From Hippophae tibetana (Eukaryota; Streptophyta; Magnoliopsida; Rosales; Elaeagnaceae): a stretch of 64,000 nt of DNA. This document shows positions 1 to 10,949 of the stretch, piece after piece (within the stretch, counting starts at the first letter, position 1; every line of letters begins with the position of its first letter). The notes beneath the pieces were generated by a model. It was not told the DNA's origin and searched no databases. It saw nothing but the letters and a program-made list of their open reading frames with translations. The DNA is taken from NCBI GenBank assembly GCA_037013495.1, contig CM072810.1:59391449-59455448 (forward strand), given 5' to 3'. The position numbers and the translations under genes are program-made.

Positions 1-1516
1 CATCGATGAAAGTCACGAAGTAGCATTTCCCACCAATAGATGAGACGGTCGTTGGTCCCCAAACATCAGAGTGAATAAGCTCTAGCCTTTCCTTCTTTGG
101 GATTCTGCAACTTGTCTGAAAGCTGACTCTCTTTTGCTTTCCAAGTATGCAATCTTCGCACATGTCTATCTCCGTAGACTGTAGACCTGGAAGTTTTCCC
201 TTTGAATGCATAATCTTCATCCCTTTTTCACTCATATGGCCTAGTCTCTGGTGCCACAGGTTTGGTGTTTCATTGCCTGCTGCAACTGTAATTGAACAAC
301 GTGCCTCTGTTGTCATGTAAAGAGTGCCACTTTTCTTGCCTCGAGCAACTGTCATTGCACCCTTTGAAATCTTCCAATCATCACCATGGAAGATCGTAGT
401 GTAGCCTTCACTGGCCAACTGCCCGACTGAGATTAAGTTCCTTCTGAGATCGGGAATATGCCTGACATCCTTCAGCTCCCAAACAGATCCGTTCAACTTA
501 ATCTTCACTACACCTTTGCCAATAATAGCACATGGTTGATCATCACCAAGATATACCTTTCCAAGGTTTCCGGGGACATATTTCTCGAAGAATTCTTTTT
601 GTGAAGTAGCATGGAACGATGCTCCAGAGTCTAACACCCAAGATTCTTCCTTGCTCTCCAAAGAGCATATCAATGCATCGTCTCCTCCTGAGGTGGAAGT
701 AACATTTGCCTCTGCCTTCACTTGTTTGTCCTTCGGTGCACTTTTGCACTGATTTTTGTAGTGCCCGGTTCTTCCACAATTCCAACACTCGATGGTCTTC
801 GAGCTATGGGAATTATTAGGATTCCTGGATTTGGACCTCCTGTCCTTTGATCTACCTCGGTAGTCTGTTCTGCCACGTCCATTCCCTTTGGTTGAATTTC
901 TTCCTCTTGACTCTGTATGCAAAACTGAAGAAGTTGACGATTCATCTACCTCTCTACGTCAGATCTCTTCACTGAGAACCAGATCACGAACATCGTCAAA
1001 TTTTAACTTATTGCTTCCTGACGAGCTACTCACAGCCGTGACAATAGCATTCCAACTTTCTGGTAAAGAAGACAAAAGTATCAATGCTCGTACTTCTTCA
1101 TCGAATTCAATTTCCACTGAACTCAACTGGGTTGTGACTGTGTTGAGTTCATTGAGATGTTGAGCTACCGATGCGCCTTCATTCATCCGCAAATTGAACA
1201 AACGCCTCATCAAGTGCACTTTGTTTGAGGCTGATGGCTTCTCATACATATTGGAGAGAGCTGCCATAAGACCCGCCGTGGTCTTTTCCTTTGCTATGTT
1301 GAAGGCAACATTACGGGATAGCGTCAATCGAATAACTCCGAGGGCTTGTCTGTCTAGAAGATTCCAATCTTCTTCCTTCATAGCTTCTGGTTTCTTCCCT
1401 GAGAGAGGTTGATATAGATTTCTTTGATACAGATAATCCTCTATCTGCATTTTCCAAAACCCAAAATCTGTGCCATCGAATTTCTCGAGTTTCACCCTTC
1501 CTTCATCTGCGGCCAT
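1..1516 (-). pseudogene. copia gag-pol polyprotein, N-terminal part, one nonsense codon
   Basis: The start is the ATG at 1516 (MAADEGRVKLEKFDG), placed 170 bases after the primer site. An upstream in-frame ATG at 1573 also exists. The gag domain runs to about codon 185, where a TGA (about 959-961) replaces what was probably a CGA arginine codon. Beyond it the same frame stays open to base 1. It encodes an RG-rich basic stretch, a CCHC zinc knuckle (CWNCGRTGHYKNQC), the protease active site D-S-G-A near base 630, the pre-integrase domain with its HRLGH-like segment, and the start of the integrase (LIHSDVWGP). Gag packages RNA and the pol part processes and integrates the copy. Frame and motifs are seen directly; loss of function from the TGA is inferred. 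Confidence 0.9.
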
Positions 1517-1687
1517 TGCTCCCACTAAAATCTGACTTCCTCTGGATCGTTTCTGACTATTTCTGTAAACCACCGTGTATTAGAACACCTACGTCAACGA
1601 ACAAATATCGTCGACAAAATGTCACTATTCACGTAATTCACTATTCACGTAAATAGTAACCTTGCAGAAAATTGACAGAAATCACCA

Positions 1688-1705
1688 CCAATAGCTCTGA
1701 TACCA
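1688..1705 (-). other. Primer-binding site (initiator tRNA-Met type)
   Basis: TGGTATCAGAGCTATTGG on the - strand, two bases inside the LTR. This is the usual copia primer site complementary to the 3' end of initiator tRNA-Met. Confidence 0.85.
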
Positions 1706-1707
1706 GT

Positions 1708-2175
1708 TGTTGGGAAATTACGCAAATTTCCGATAAGCCAGATTTATGAGAAAGCAAGAATAGAAAAATAACACACAAATTTGATAACGGAGTTCGGCCA
1801 ATCTTGCTTACGTCTCCGGACCTGCTGCAGATCTTTTTACTGAAAGGAGAGAAATTACACAAGGTGTTTACAACACTCACAACTCACAACCCAATTACAC
1901 CCAAGAAAATTACTCTCAATTTTCTCTCACAAAAGCTTTTCTCTCTAAGCTTTTCTCTCAATTGGAATGAACACTTTGGATGATTAATTCATTACAATTA
2001 CACATCTATTTATAGAAAAATTCACTCCTTGAATTACTCATTAAATTAATGGTTCCTTAAATTGCTCCTTGAATTAAGCTTATTGTTTTGCTCCATGAAT
2101 TGCTCCTTGTTTTGCTCCATGTTTTACTTCATGTTTTGCTCCTTAATTTAAGGAGCTTTATGATAATCTCCAACA
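1708..2175 (-). repeat. 5' LTR of copia element
   Basis: The block begins TGTTGG and ends CCAACA, a perfect 6-bp terminal inverted repeat of about 468 bp total. Two bases separate it from a primer-binding site on the gag side, which fixes it as the 5' LTR of a - strand element. It contains a TATA box on the - strand and short repeats rich in TTGCTCC toward the outer end (about 2050-2160). Confidence 0.88.
2006..2015 (-). promoter_or_regulatory. TATA box of the copia LTR
   Basis: CTATAAATAG on the - strand inside the LTR, upstream of the expected transcription start for this - strand element. It matches the plant TATA consensus well. Inferred from sequence only. Confidence 0.6.
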
Positions 2176-2684
2176 TCTTCATCAAGAAAAATTACATCAT
2201 TATGATGATAATAAAAAGAAATAACACTAACTCATTAACACCGAATTACAACAGCCGTGGAATTGTAGGTAGAGGAGGTGACAACAAAGAAGATGAGAGC
2301 GAAATAGAGATGAATTGAGATTAAGAGAGAGAAATAGGGCTGAATCAAGATTAAGAGAGAGAATGATGATTGAATTTAGTGAAATAAATTTTAGAAACAT
2401 TTGGATATTTGTGAGACAGCGAGAGAAAACCTAAAATGAATGAGGGTAAAAAAGTAAACTATTATAACTAAAACGATACAGTATAGTGATTTTTGTAAAA
2501 TTACTATTATAACTAAAACGATACAGTATAGTGATTTTTGTAAAATTACATTCCTCGACCATTTGGATGCTATTTGGCACCATTAATTTCCCTTTTAGTT
2601 GTCATAACCCTTTGTAATTTCCGTCAGATTTTGTAAAGGGACACCATTAATGGATAAGGCTTAGATAGCACATTTGTTGGGCCT
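2176..2684. other. Spacer between copia LTR and MFL1 upstream exon
   Basis: AT-rich DNA with purine-rich GAGAGAA clusters (about 2290-2370) and a 45-bp tandem duplication at 2458-2547. Promoter or 5' UTR of the MFL1 gene could lie here if the upstream exon is real. I see no convincing coding sequence. Confidence 0.5.
2458..2547. repeat. 45-bp tandem duplication
   Basis: Two directly adjacent, identical 45-bp copies (2458-2502 and 2503-2547), each starting ACTATTATAACTAAAACGAT. Perfect identity points to a recent duplication or strand slippage. Confidence 0.9.
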
Positions 2685-2939
2685 TTGTCTTTTCCGAGTC
2701 CATCGCAAATTCCTCGTTTCTCTTTCAGTCGTTGTGTCTGCCAACGAAGAGTGTACGGGAAATCAACCAAAATCCTACTCTATCACTACTATTACTTACT
2801 CTGGATCTTATCTTCCTTGCTCATGCCGACAACTATTCTGGCCCAAAAGTTTTTATATGCAAATGGCTCAATCTCAGTAGCAAGTAATCCGATTGCAGCG
2901 CTGATCTCGACGATGATGCCGACTCCAAGGTCGAAGAAG
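2650..2939 (+). other. Candidate 5' exon of the MFL1 gene
   Basis: A more GC-rich stretch with an open frame from about 2685 to a strong splice donor (GAAG|GTAAGAG, cut after 2939). Joining base 2939 to either acceptor before the MFL1 main exon (after 5036 or after 5102) keeps the MFL1 frame open, because the intron is phase 0 in both cases. In-frame ATGs occur at 2823 and at 2920/2923. A short out-of-frame ORF (MQMAQSQ) begins nearby and would act as an upstream ORF. The exon may be 5' UTR or add residues before the usual MES start. The splice is inferred, not shown. Confidence 0.5.
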
Positions 2940-3584
2940 GTAAGAGACCTTTTCCCCCTTGATGTTTACCAATCCACATTTGGTTGTTTGTTTATTTCAA
3001 TTTTTCTTTTTAAATATTGGGTTCTTAGGTTTTTTTTTTTTTCAAGTTTGGAGTATTACTGTTAGTGACTTTGATATGGCTCCAGAGACTTTTAGCTTAA
3101 TTACGTTTCATAGTTGGGAGTTAAATTTGGGTATTTGAATGGCTTTGCTTTTTGAAGATTGAAGAAAAATCAAATTTCTTTGATAACTTTTTGTTAATTT
3201 TGATGAACTCAAATGAGGATAGCTAATGGGTTGTATAACCCTGAGTTTGTCTCTTTGATAAAGATTGAGGTATATTTTTGAAAAGCGGCAATGAAAAGTG
3301 TGATTTGCTTACAGAACAATGGCCTTATAATGGTATATTTTTATTCTTTAACCGAGATATATAGCATACATGTACCAGTTTTCCAAAAAAGCAAGAAAAC
3401 AACATTTTGGCCCGGTAAGCCTTACCACAACACTTGTTTTGCATGCATATCTTTCTTGTCGTTCTGCATTGCACATACTAGCTAATTTTGCTTCAAAATT
3501 ATGCCCTACAATTATAACTATTGGGTTCCTTAAAAGGTACGTAAGCCTTACATATTTTTCCAAGAATAGGGATACAGTTAGAAT

Positions 3585-4437
3585 CAATGTTGAAAACTCG
3601 CCTCTACGTAAGCCGCACCAAAAAAGATGAAATTTGAGGCTTATGCCTTTTTCTTGTGAGGCGAAACTCTTCAGGCTTTTTAGTCTCGAGGAATTTTACT
3701 CTTGAGGCAGTTGAGGTCTCTGCCTCAGAAAATTTCATTTTCTTACAAGTTGGATCACAGATAACCCATCATAATCTCACTTTACTTTATTAAATAAAGA
3801 TAAGAATAAAAAATTTAAAAAAGAGCTAACAAAAGCAAAAATCAAGTCATGCAAACCAAATTAGGGCAGCTTCTTTGTAATTCTTCCAACATTGTTCTAC
3901 AATTAGAAACAATGAAAAATTAATTAGTTTTTAATTATCTACTTATATCTCTTCTTTACATAGTTATGAAGTTTCATGATGTTAATTATTACTTTTTAAA
4001 GAAGAAATGTTCCCTACTTTTAAAATGACAAAAATAAGATATTTTCCACATTTTAAGAATAATAAAAAGAAAAAAAAATGTTTCTTAATTGGATTAATTT
4101 TCTTTTTTATGTGTTGCCAACTCTTATTTATACATAGATATATTGTATATTATTTAATTAGAATATATTAATATCTCGAACTCCATGTCCCTCGCATGTA
4201 TATCACATGTATAGTAAGTGTTCTATCATTTGATCTACACCTCCAAAGAGTATGATTTACTTTGCTTAATTAATTTTTATTTTCATAGGTATTGGATTCA
4301 TAGTTGTTATTATTTATATGTTTAAGGCCTTTTTGAAAGTTAAGTTTGAGGCTTACTCTTCGAACTATCTTGAGGCCTACTTCTCACCTCATCAGAAGAA
4401 AACGCTTCAATACTTTAAATATATTTTTACAACATTG
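3585..4437. mobile_element. hAT-like MITE (853 bp)
   Basis: The ends are inverted copies: CAATGTTGAAAA at the left and, read in reverse complement, CAATGTTGTAAAA at the right. They are flanked by 8-bp direct repeats GTTAGAAT (3577-3584) and ATTAGAAT (4438-4445), matching 7 of 8. An 8-bp target duplication is the hallmark of hAT transposons. No transposase is present, so it is non-autonomous. GAGGC-type motifs recur near both ends (about 3620-3730 and 4340-4390). It lies upstream of MFL1 or inside its first intron. Confidence 0.75.
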
Positions 4438-5129
4438 ATTAGAATATCACACTAGTTATGAGTAGTTTGCTATATAATGTCTTTTTGTGTGTGCAAATTT
4501 ACGATCAGATTTTTTTTGTATATTCGGGCAAAAAATTATGTATGTAACCCTTACAGATTCTTCAAATAGGAATGTAACCCTTAAAGATTATTCCAAAAGT
4601 ATATTCGTCTAATAGATAAGATTATTTCAAAACTACGTATGTAAGCTTTACATAATATTCTAAAAATGTAAGCCTTACAGATTCTCTGACGTTGGCCGAC
4701 AATAGTTGTTGGACCTCTGGAAAGTTGGCCGACAGTGGTCAAGCCTTTGGTGAGGTTGGTTTGGTGGGTGGCTAACCTCCTACAAGGCATATCTTGGTTT
4801 AATTTTATTAAAATTTAGATGTTGGGTCACTTTTGTCTTTTTATTGTATAATTTATGTTAAAACTATGTGTTTTGGGAACACATGCTATTTATCTCAAAT
4901 TGACATTTTGTTGAATAATTATGCTAGATAAAGTCCAGAACTTTGGAGTTTATTCTCATATGAGTAACCTCAGCCTGGAAAAATCAATGTGGGATAAACT
5001 TGGCTGGCTTGTTTTACCCTCTTTTGTCTTAGACAGGTTAAAACTTTAACAAACTTGTTTGTTACCGACCCTCGTGTTGTGTTAACCTCCATGTCCATTC
5101 AGGTACCAGAAAGCTCAATGAGCTCATCC

Positions 5130-6314
5130 ATGGAGTCTCGAATCTCTACCTCTCTTGGCCTCCCATTTCCCAACCATAACCACCTCCCAATTCCCACCCA
5201 GTTTCCTAATCTCTTTACCCATTATACCACTCTAGCCCTCTCTCCTCCTCCACATGAAAATGCCCAAAACCTCTCCAAAGTTGATGACTCACCCTTCACC
5301 TACCTTCCCTTTGCCTCAACCTGCACAACACCCAAATCCTCAAATTGGATCAAACCCACCTCAAAAGGAAGCCACAGATTTCATCCTCTCATGAAGAACC
5401 TCTCGGTTTTCGAACGAGCCCTCATGGGGGCAGCTGGTGGTGGTATTGCTGGAGCTTTCACATATGTTTGTTTACTCCCACTTGATGCTGTGAAGACAAA
5501 ATTGCAAACCAAAGGAGCATCTGAGATTTATAAAAATGCATTTGATGTTGTCGTCAAGACTTTCCAAAGTAAAGGTATTATTGGGTTTTATAGTGGTGTT
5601 TCTGCTGTTGTTGTTGGCTCTACTTTTTCTTCTGCTGTTTATTTTGGTACCTGTGAGTTTGGAAAATCGATTTTGTCTAAATTTGATAAGTACCCATCTG
5701 TGCTTATACCTCCTACTGCTGGGGCAATGGGCAATATTGTTTCTTCTGCTATAATGGTGCCTAAAGAATTGATTACTCAGAGGATGCAGTCTGGAGCAAA
5801 GGGAAGATCTTGGGATGTTTTACGTAGAATTTTGGAGAAAGATGGTATATTGGGTCTTTATGCTGGGTATTCTGCTACTTTGTTAAGAAATTTACCTGCT
5901 GGAGTTTTGAGTTATTCTTCCTTTGAGTATCTGAAAGCTGCAGTTTTGAGTAGGACTAAGAAGAGTCATTTGGAGCCAATTCAGAGTATATTTTGTGGGG
6001 CATTAGCTGGTGCAATTTCAGCCTCATTAACGACGCCATTGGATGTAGTCAAGACTAGATTGATGACTCAGGTTCATGGGGAGGCTGTTAATAATGTGGC
6101 TGCTGTAATGTTTGGTGGTGTTTCATCTACTGTGAAGCAGATTTTGAAAGAAGAAGGATGGATTGGCCTTACTCGTGGCATGGGTCCTCGAGTTCTTTAC
6201 AGTGCTTGTTTTTCTGCAATTGGATACTTTGCATTTGAGACGGCTAGGCTGACCATATTACATCAGTATATTAAGCACAAGGAGTTGAAAGAGTTGTCTG
6301 TTGTTCCCTCTTGA
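5130..6314 (+). CDS. MFL1: Mitoferrin-like 1, chloroplast envelope mitochondrial-carrier-family protein
   Basis: A 394-residue member of the mitochondrial carrier family that closely resembles Arabidopsis MFL1 (At5g42130), a chloroplast protein implicated in iron handling. After a Ser/Pro-rich N-terminus of about 90 residues, likely a transit peptide, come three carrier repeats. Their signatures are PLDAVK (P117), PKELIT (P211) and PLDVVK (P303), each opening a pair of membrane helices. The second repeat has K-E in place of the usual D-x-x-K pattern, as in mitoferrins. I chose the ATG at 5130 because MESRISTSLGLPFPN aligns with the start of the Arabidopsis protein. In-frame ATGs at 5091 and 5118 are alternatives. 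This main body has no intron. Function is inferred from family. Confidence 0.92.
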   Translation: MESRISTSLGLPFPNHNHLPIPTQFPNLFTHYTTLALSPPPHENAQNLSKVDDSPFTYLPFASTCTTPKSSNWIKPTSKGSHRFHPLMKNLSVFERALMGAAGGGIAGAFTYVCLLPLDAVKTKLQTKGASEIYKNAFDVVVKTFQSKGIIGFYSGVSAVVVGSTFSSAVYFGTCEFGKSILSKFDKYPSVLIPPTAGAMGNIVSSAIMVPKELITQRMQSGAKGRSWDVLRRILEKDGILGLYAGYSATLLRNLPAGVLSYSSFEYLKAAVLSRTKKSHLEPIQSIFCGALAGAISASLTTPLDVVKTRLMTQVHGEAVNNVAAVMFGGVSSTVKQILKEEGWIGLTRGMGPRVLYSACFSAIGYFAFETARLTILHQYIKHKELKELSVVPS

Positions 6315-6499
6315 ACTGCTAGGTTTTATTTGGTCTCATCGTATTATATCTTATTTCCTTGGGTGAAAACTTCCAATTTCATGTTACTCTCTGCTCCCAT
6401 GTTTTTGTTTTCTTCATCACAAGTAGTTTAGTTGTTTTATCGTTACACTTTTGTCCTCATGTTGTACATCATCATTTTATCCAAAGTGGTATAAGATTG

Positions 6500-6505
6500 A
6501 ATAAA
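6500..6505 (+). terminator. Poly(A) signal of MFL1
   Basis: AATAAA 186 bases after the MFL1 stop codon, in a T-rich 3' flank. It is a plausible plant polyadenylation signal; use is inferred. Confidence 0.5.
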
Positions 6506-7754
6506 GGAAAAAAAGAGTGAGAAGAGCTATTTGACTGGTTGATTAGTTAGTGAATGAAAAAGTGATGATTGCCAGAGGGGAGTTCTACTTTCTCTTCCTT
6601 TATGTTAATGGCTCCACAACACTATCGGTATTTGGTAGATTCTATACTTTAGTGAATATTTATCAAAAATATTCTCAAAGTTTTAAAAATATCCTCAAAT
6701 TTAATGAAAGTTAAAGTTAACGAAATTAAATAGTAATTTTTTATACATAAAAATGACAAATATAATAGAGAATTAAGAAATAATAAAAAATCAATAAATA
6801 ATAGAAACAAAACATAAGATAAATTTTAAAAAATGCAAAAAATAAGATTATATCTTAAGAAATGAGATAGATTTAAAGATTTATCATTCTCAACAATAAA
6901 AAAATATTTACGAGAAAATAAAGAATAAGGAAAAATCCAATGACAAAAAAGAAGTTATAATCTCTATTTAATGAAATTTAGGAAAGAATTAAAAGAATAT
7001 TTTATGAATCCTGAGAAGAAACATAGAAAGATTAGTTAGTTTGTTAATTTTAATAGATGAAGAACTATGAAGATACTAAAAACTTTGTACAAACGAAAAT
7101 GAAAATGATATGACAATTATAAGTGAAATTGAATTTAAACTAGAAAATATGATCTCAAAAAATCATATGAAACCAATTTCTTTCTCAGTTACTTATCAAG
7201 AAGGAACATATGATCCACATAGAGAATAAACAAATAGATAAAGGCTAGAAGAACTTAACATTCCTTACAAAAAACAACCCAAAATAGAATAAAGATTACA
7301 TTGGAAAACTAGAGGTAGTATCCTACTAGAGTTCAAACTTCACGAAAATTATAGATTTGATATTTTAGATTTAGATTGTATAAGACATAGAAAAAAGATT
7401 TAGATGAATAGTCTAGTAGTATGAGTATAATCATACAAACCTTTTCAATCGCATAATCAATTCTTTCAACTTGTACAATATTAGTTGCTCACTAAATGAT
7501 AAAAAATGTTAAAATTTGGTTTATAAATTTAACAGAACAATAATATTTATAAATGTAGGAGAATGCTTTTACAAATAAGAAATATTTAGATATTGTAGTA
7601 AATGAATTATACAAGAAATTTATCGAAGAAAATAAAAGAAAACATATCAATGAATCCAATAAGAATGAAACTGAGAAAGCCAAATGACATTTAACAAATA
7701 TGAAAGTATATAATATGTGTTATATAGATATTTTTTATTTGTGATATGAAATGT
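6506..7754. other. AT-rich intergenic DNA
   Basis: Very A-rich on the + strand with no convincing reading frame. The stretch ends where homology to the Athila-like LTR begins. It may hold a decayed repeat, but I could not identify one. Confidence 0.4.
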
Positions 7755-7875
7755 ATTATCATAAAAAAATCCATAAAAATTTCAAAAAAAATCTCAAAAA
7801 TATTATTTATTGAATAAAACAAACAAATATTATATAAAAAAGTGCGCTAATGACTCTACTTTTATGGAGTCATCA
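7755..7875 (-). repeat. Truncated 3' LTR of Athila-like element
   Basis: About 120 bp match the outer end of the 12417-13944 LTR, including the ATGACTCTAC...GAGTCATCA tip, with about 70 bp missing internally. The rest of the LTR to the left is absent. Confidence 0.75.
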
Positions 7876-7886
7876 CACCCCCAAAC
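7876..7886 (-). other. Polypurine tract
   Basis: GTTTGGGGGTG on the - strand lies directly against the LTR start TGATGACTCC. This is the expected position for the plus-strand primer of an LTR element. Confidence 0.75.
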
Positions 7887-9259
7887 TTAACTATTTGCTT
7901 GTCCTCAAGTAAAGCCAAGGCTAATTAAAATAAATGATATGGGTAGAATATTCCTATATATATATATATTAATACATGCATATTTAGTAAAAATTATTTC
8001 CCTCAAAAGTCGTAAAATTCTATGACAAATAGGTTCACATATTCATCCATCAATATTCCATCAATACAAAGATATGTAAGGTTTTTGACAAATTGATTTG
8101 TGTGTGTGTGCTGTACATGATATCATTCAAGGCATTTATGTAATCAACCTATATGAGCATGCTAATCAATTTAATCTTAAAATAAGTCTTATGAGTTTAT
8201 TATTCATATCCCTCTCTACTAATATAAATATGCATTTAGATAAAGATTACATGCTTGTAATGTAAGGCTTAGGTGAGGGTCGATAAATGAAGACATTTAG
8301 GTTTTTTCTACACCTTAGCATTCTTTTTGTTCATCATGTACTTTTTACCTATAATTGAGTTTATACTTGATATTTCAGTATACTATATCTTATCATTCTT
8401 TTCATATTCTTTTATTCCACATCTTCTTCTTTTTTTCTCTTTTTTTATAAGATGCATTACATTTAATCTTACTATATAGCATAACACATGAATGTATTTT
8501 TTTTCCTTTTCGTACAAGCTAAAAGTGCAAAGATAAAAATAATGCTTATTGGTTAGACATAAAATGTGGCTTAAAGATATGAGAGGTTCTTTCCTAGGCT
8601 CAAATGAGTGATTACAAATATAATAATGGTTAGTTTGAAAGGCTCAATCAATCCAAAGAAGGTCAAAATCATTTCTCTTACTAAATACTATTTAGAATTT
8701 CACTTTAAGGGACGATCAAATAGATTCTAAAACCTAGTAGATTTCATCGACTCGCATAACTCACTACAAATTTTCTTTCAATAAGAACACCAAAATAAAT
8801 CATGAACATATGTATAAGAATTTGAATAAATTGAATCAAAACTAACAAATATATCACATAATTAATGTAAGTATTTTAACAAGTATGTTACATTCCTTAT
8901 CCTAGTCATGAAAACCATTTTTTATCACTGAGTTCATATGTTTCATATCAAGCATGTATGTATTTAGTTTTCATATATTTATCAATTTCTACCCAACTCA
9001 TGATTAAAAACATTCTAAAAATAATTTTTTTCCCTTAAAATTGAAAATGCATATTAAATACTAAAGTAGAGAATGAAGTAACCCCAAACTTAAATTACAC
9101 ATTGTTCCTAATGTGCACATATAAATATGAAAAAGTAAAAGGAAAGAAAACTCCCTTAGCTTTGGCATACCACAACTGTCGTTGAAACTACTCAATCTTG
9201 TTGCGCCATTGTTTTCCACATTTATTTACCTACAAAAGAAAAATAATAAAAATATAAGT
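7887..9259. other. 3' untranslated part of Athila-like element
   Basis: AT-rich internal DNA between the integrase remnant and the polypurine tract. No protein similarity was recognised. In Athila elements this zone can hold an env-like ORF, and none is visible here. Confidence 0.5.
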
Positions 9260-9721
9260 CAAATAGCATTGTGTTACCTCCCAACTAGTGTCACGTTTAA
9301 CATTCTTGACTAGATGATCATATAAATTCCTAAGGCATATCCCTTTGTGTTCATTTACTTTTGTGTTTGCTTGGAAACAATTTGAGTCTTGATTTTTTCA
9401 ATAATACTTTATGTTCTAGTTCATAAATACGGTGCTCAATTCTCTTCTCATGCCATTTTTTTTCTTTTTGAACTTCTTGGAATTCTTATAAGCACTTCAT
9501 CGTAACTCATCCAATTTATGTATTTTTAGTAACTTTTTTACCTTTTTATTGGATTCTTTCACTTTCCTACTTGATTGGGGATGAAAGGGTAAAAGTGCGA
9601 GGTCTAAATTTGGTGGCCCTTCAATTGATGGTTTGAGCTTAGATCCTATCTTAATTTTTTTCATAATCTCCTTTGATACACATATGAGAGGTGTGTCCTC
9701 CAAAAAGTTCACACAGTCCAC
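9260..9721 (-). pseudogene. Pol remnant: pre-RT linker joined to integrase C-terminal region
   Basis: The - strand frame from 9721 starts after the protease and contains KPSIEGPPNLDL, the linker that normally precedes reverse transcriptase. It passes straight into KKLLKIHKLDELR and then, in a shifted frame at about 9450-9355, RIYELEHKVLLKKSRLKLF. The latter two segments normally follow the integrase core. The join implies loss of RT, RNase H and most of integrase in one deletion near 9540-9590. Confidence 0.75.
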
Positions 9722-9952
9722 AATATCAACCTTTGATTCAATACTTTCAAAATTAAAACAGGTCGAGTTATGTTTTGGTGAGTTTATGTTCTTGCTTACA
9801 ACATCATGTGTTAAAGTCTTAAGTGTGGGTGGCTCAACAGATTCGTTTGAGTTGTCTCCACAGTTAGTAACATTTATCCTTAAGCATTCATTAATACTAT
9901 CAATGTCAAGGGGTTTAGATGCTTTAAAAACTTTAAATGTTACTTATTCATG

Positions 9953-10438
9953 TTACACTCTCATTATAAGCTCACCCTTTTGTACATCGATGAGCGCTTT
10001 TCCAATTTCTAAGAATGGACGACCAAGTATGATAGGAATGTTACGGTTCTCTTCCATATCTAGTATAATGAAATCCACTAGAAAGATGAATTTGTCTACT
10101 TTTATTAGCATATCTTCTACCATACCCTGAGGTCTCTTAATTAATCTATCAACCATTTGTAATGTTATTGAAGTAGGTTTGGCTTTACCAACTCCCATTC
10201 TTTGGAAGACCAATAATGGCATAAGGTTAATGCTTGAACCTAAGTCATATAATGCTTTCTCAAAGTGGATGTTTTTAATTGTGAAAGGGATGTCAAAACT
10301 GCCTAGATCTTTTAACTTTTGGGGTAGTTTTCTAGCAAGGATGGCACTACAACCTTCAGTTAAGGTTATTATTTCATTATCTCTAAGCCTCATTTTTTTA
10401 GATAGTATTTCCTTTAGAAATTTAGCATAAGAAGACAT
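9953..10438 (-). pseudogene. Retropepsin (Athila-type protease)
   Basis: 161 codons with the features of plant Athila-type aspartic protease. The active-site region reads ALYDLGSSINLMPL, where D-L-G replaces the more common D-x-G form as is usual in this lineage. The flap partner is IILGRPFL. The preceding stretch (GCSAILARKLPQKLKDLGSF) is also typical. It would cleave the Gag-Pol polyprotein. Frames on both sides are interrupted, so it is part of a dead polyprotein. Confidence 0.85.
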
Positions 10439-10949
10439 TTTTTCAAGTGCATGTACACATGATATGTTTATGTGCAGCTTGTTAAAGACATTCAGAAATT
10501 TTGAAAACTGTGTATCTAACTTTTGCTTTTGCAGTCTTTGAGGGAAATGAATGGTGGGCTTGTAGAAGTTTCTCTTTTTTTGGTTGAATTATGTCTTTTC
10601 TATTACTCTCTTTATCCACAAATTCCTCCCCATCCTTGTTAATTTATGGTTCCTCCTTAACCTCTTGAGTCTTATGTTACTGTTCTAAAGTGTTTCCACT
10701 CTTCAATGCTATGGATTTAAAATGATCTTTACCTTCTCTTCTTGGGTTTATAAGTGTGTCACTTAGAAGGTTACTTTGAGGCTTTTGACTTATGGCTTGG
10801 GCAAGTTGGCCCATTTATTTCTCTAAATTTTGAATTGAAGTCTCTTGAGTGGATACTTTTATATTTACAGATTGGATGAAGTCTTTCATCATTCCTATTA
10901 AATCATTTGTATTTTCCTAATTAGATGGCTTCTTCTATTGGGCTTGTGA

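Larger units (their letters stand above)
1..2175 (-). mobile_element. Ty1-copia retrotransposon, 5' part (cut by window edge)
   Basis: Read on the - strand this is a 5' LTR (2175-1708), a primer-binding site, an untranslated leader and a gag-pol frame that leaves the window at base 1 just after the start of the integrase. The gag, zinc knuckle, protease and pre-integrase order is that of Ty1-copia, and the protein resembles TNT1/Tork-type elements. The 3' half and 3' LTR are outside the window, so target duplications cannot be checked. Apart from one stop codon the frame is open, which suggests a fairly young insertion. Confidence 0.93.

Noticed and set aside
5055..5129. Extension of MFL1 to base 5055
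   Set aside because: The frame there opens with TTG, not ATG; the first ATG is at 5091, and comparison with the Arabidopsis protein favours 5130.
7492..7683. 63-codon hydrophobic frame on the - strand
   Set aside because: Product of A/T-rich DNA giving Phe, Ile and Leu; no start context, family or conservation.
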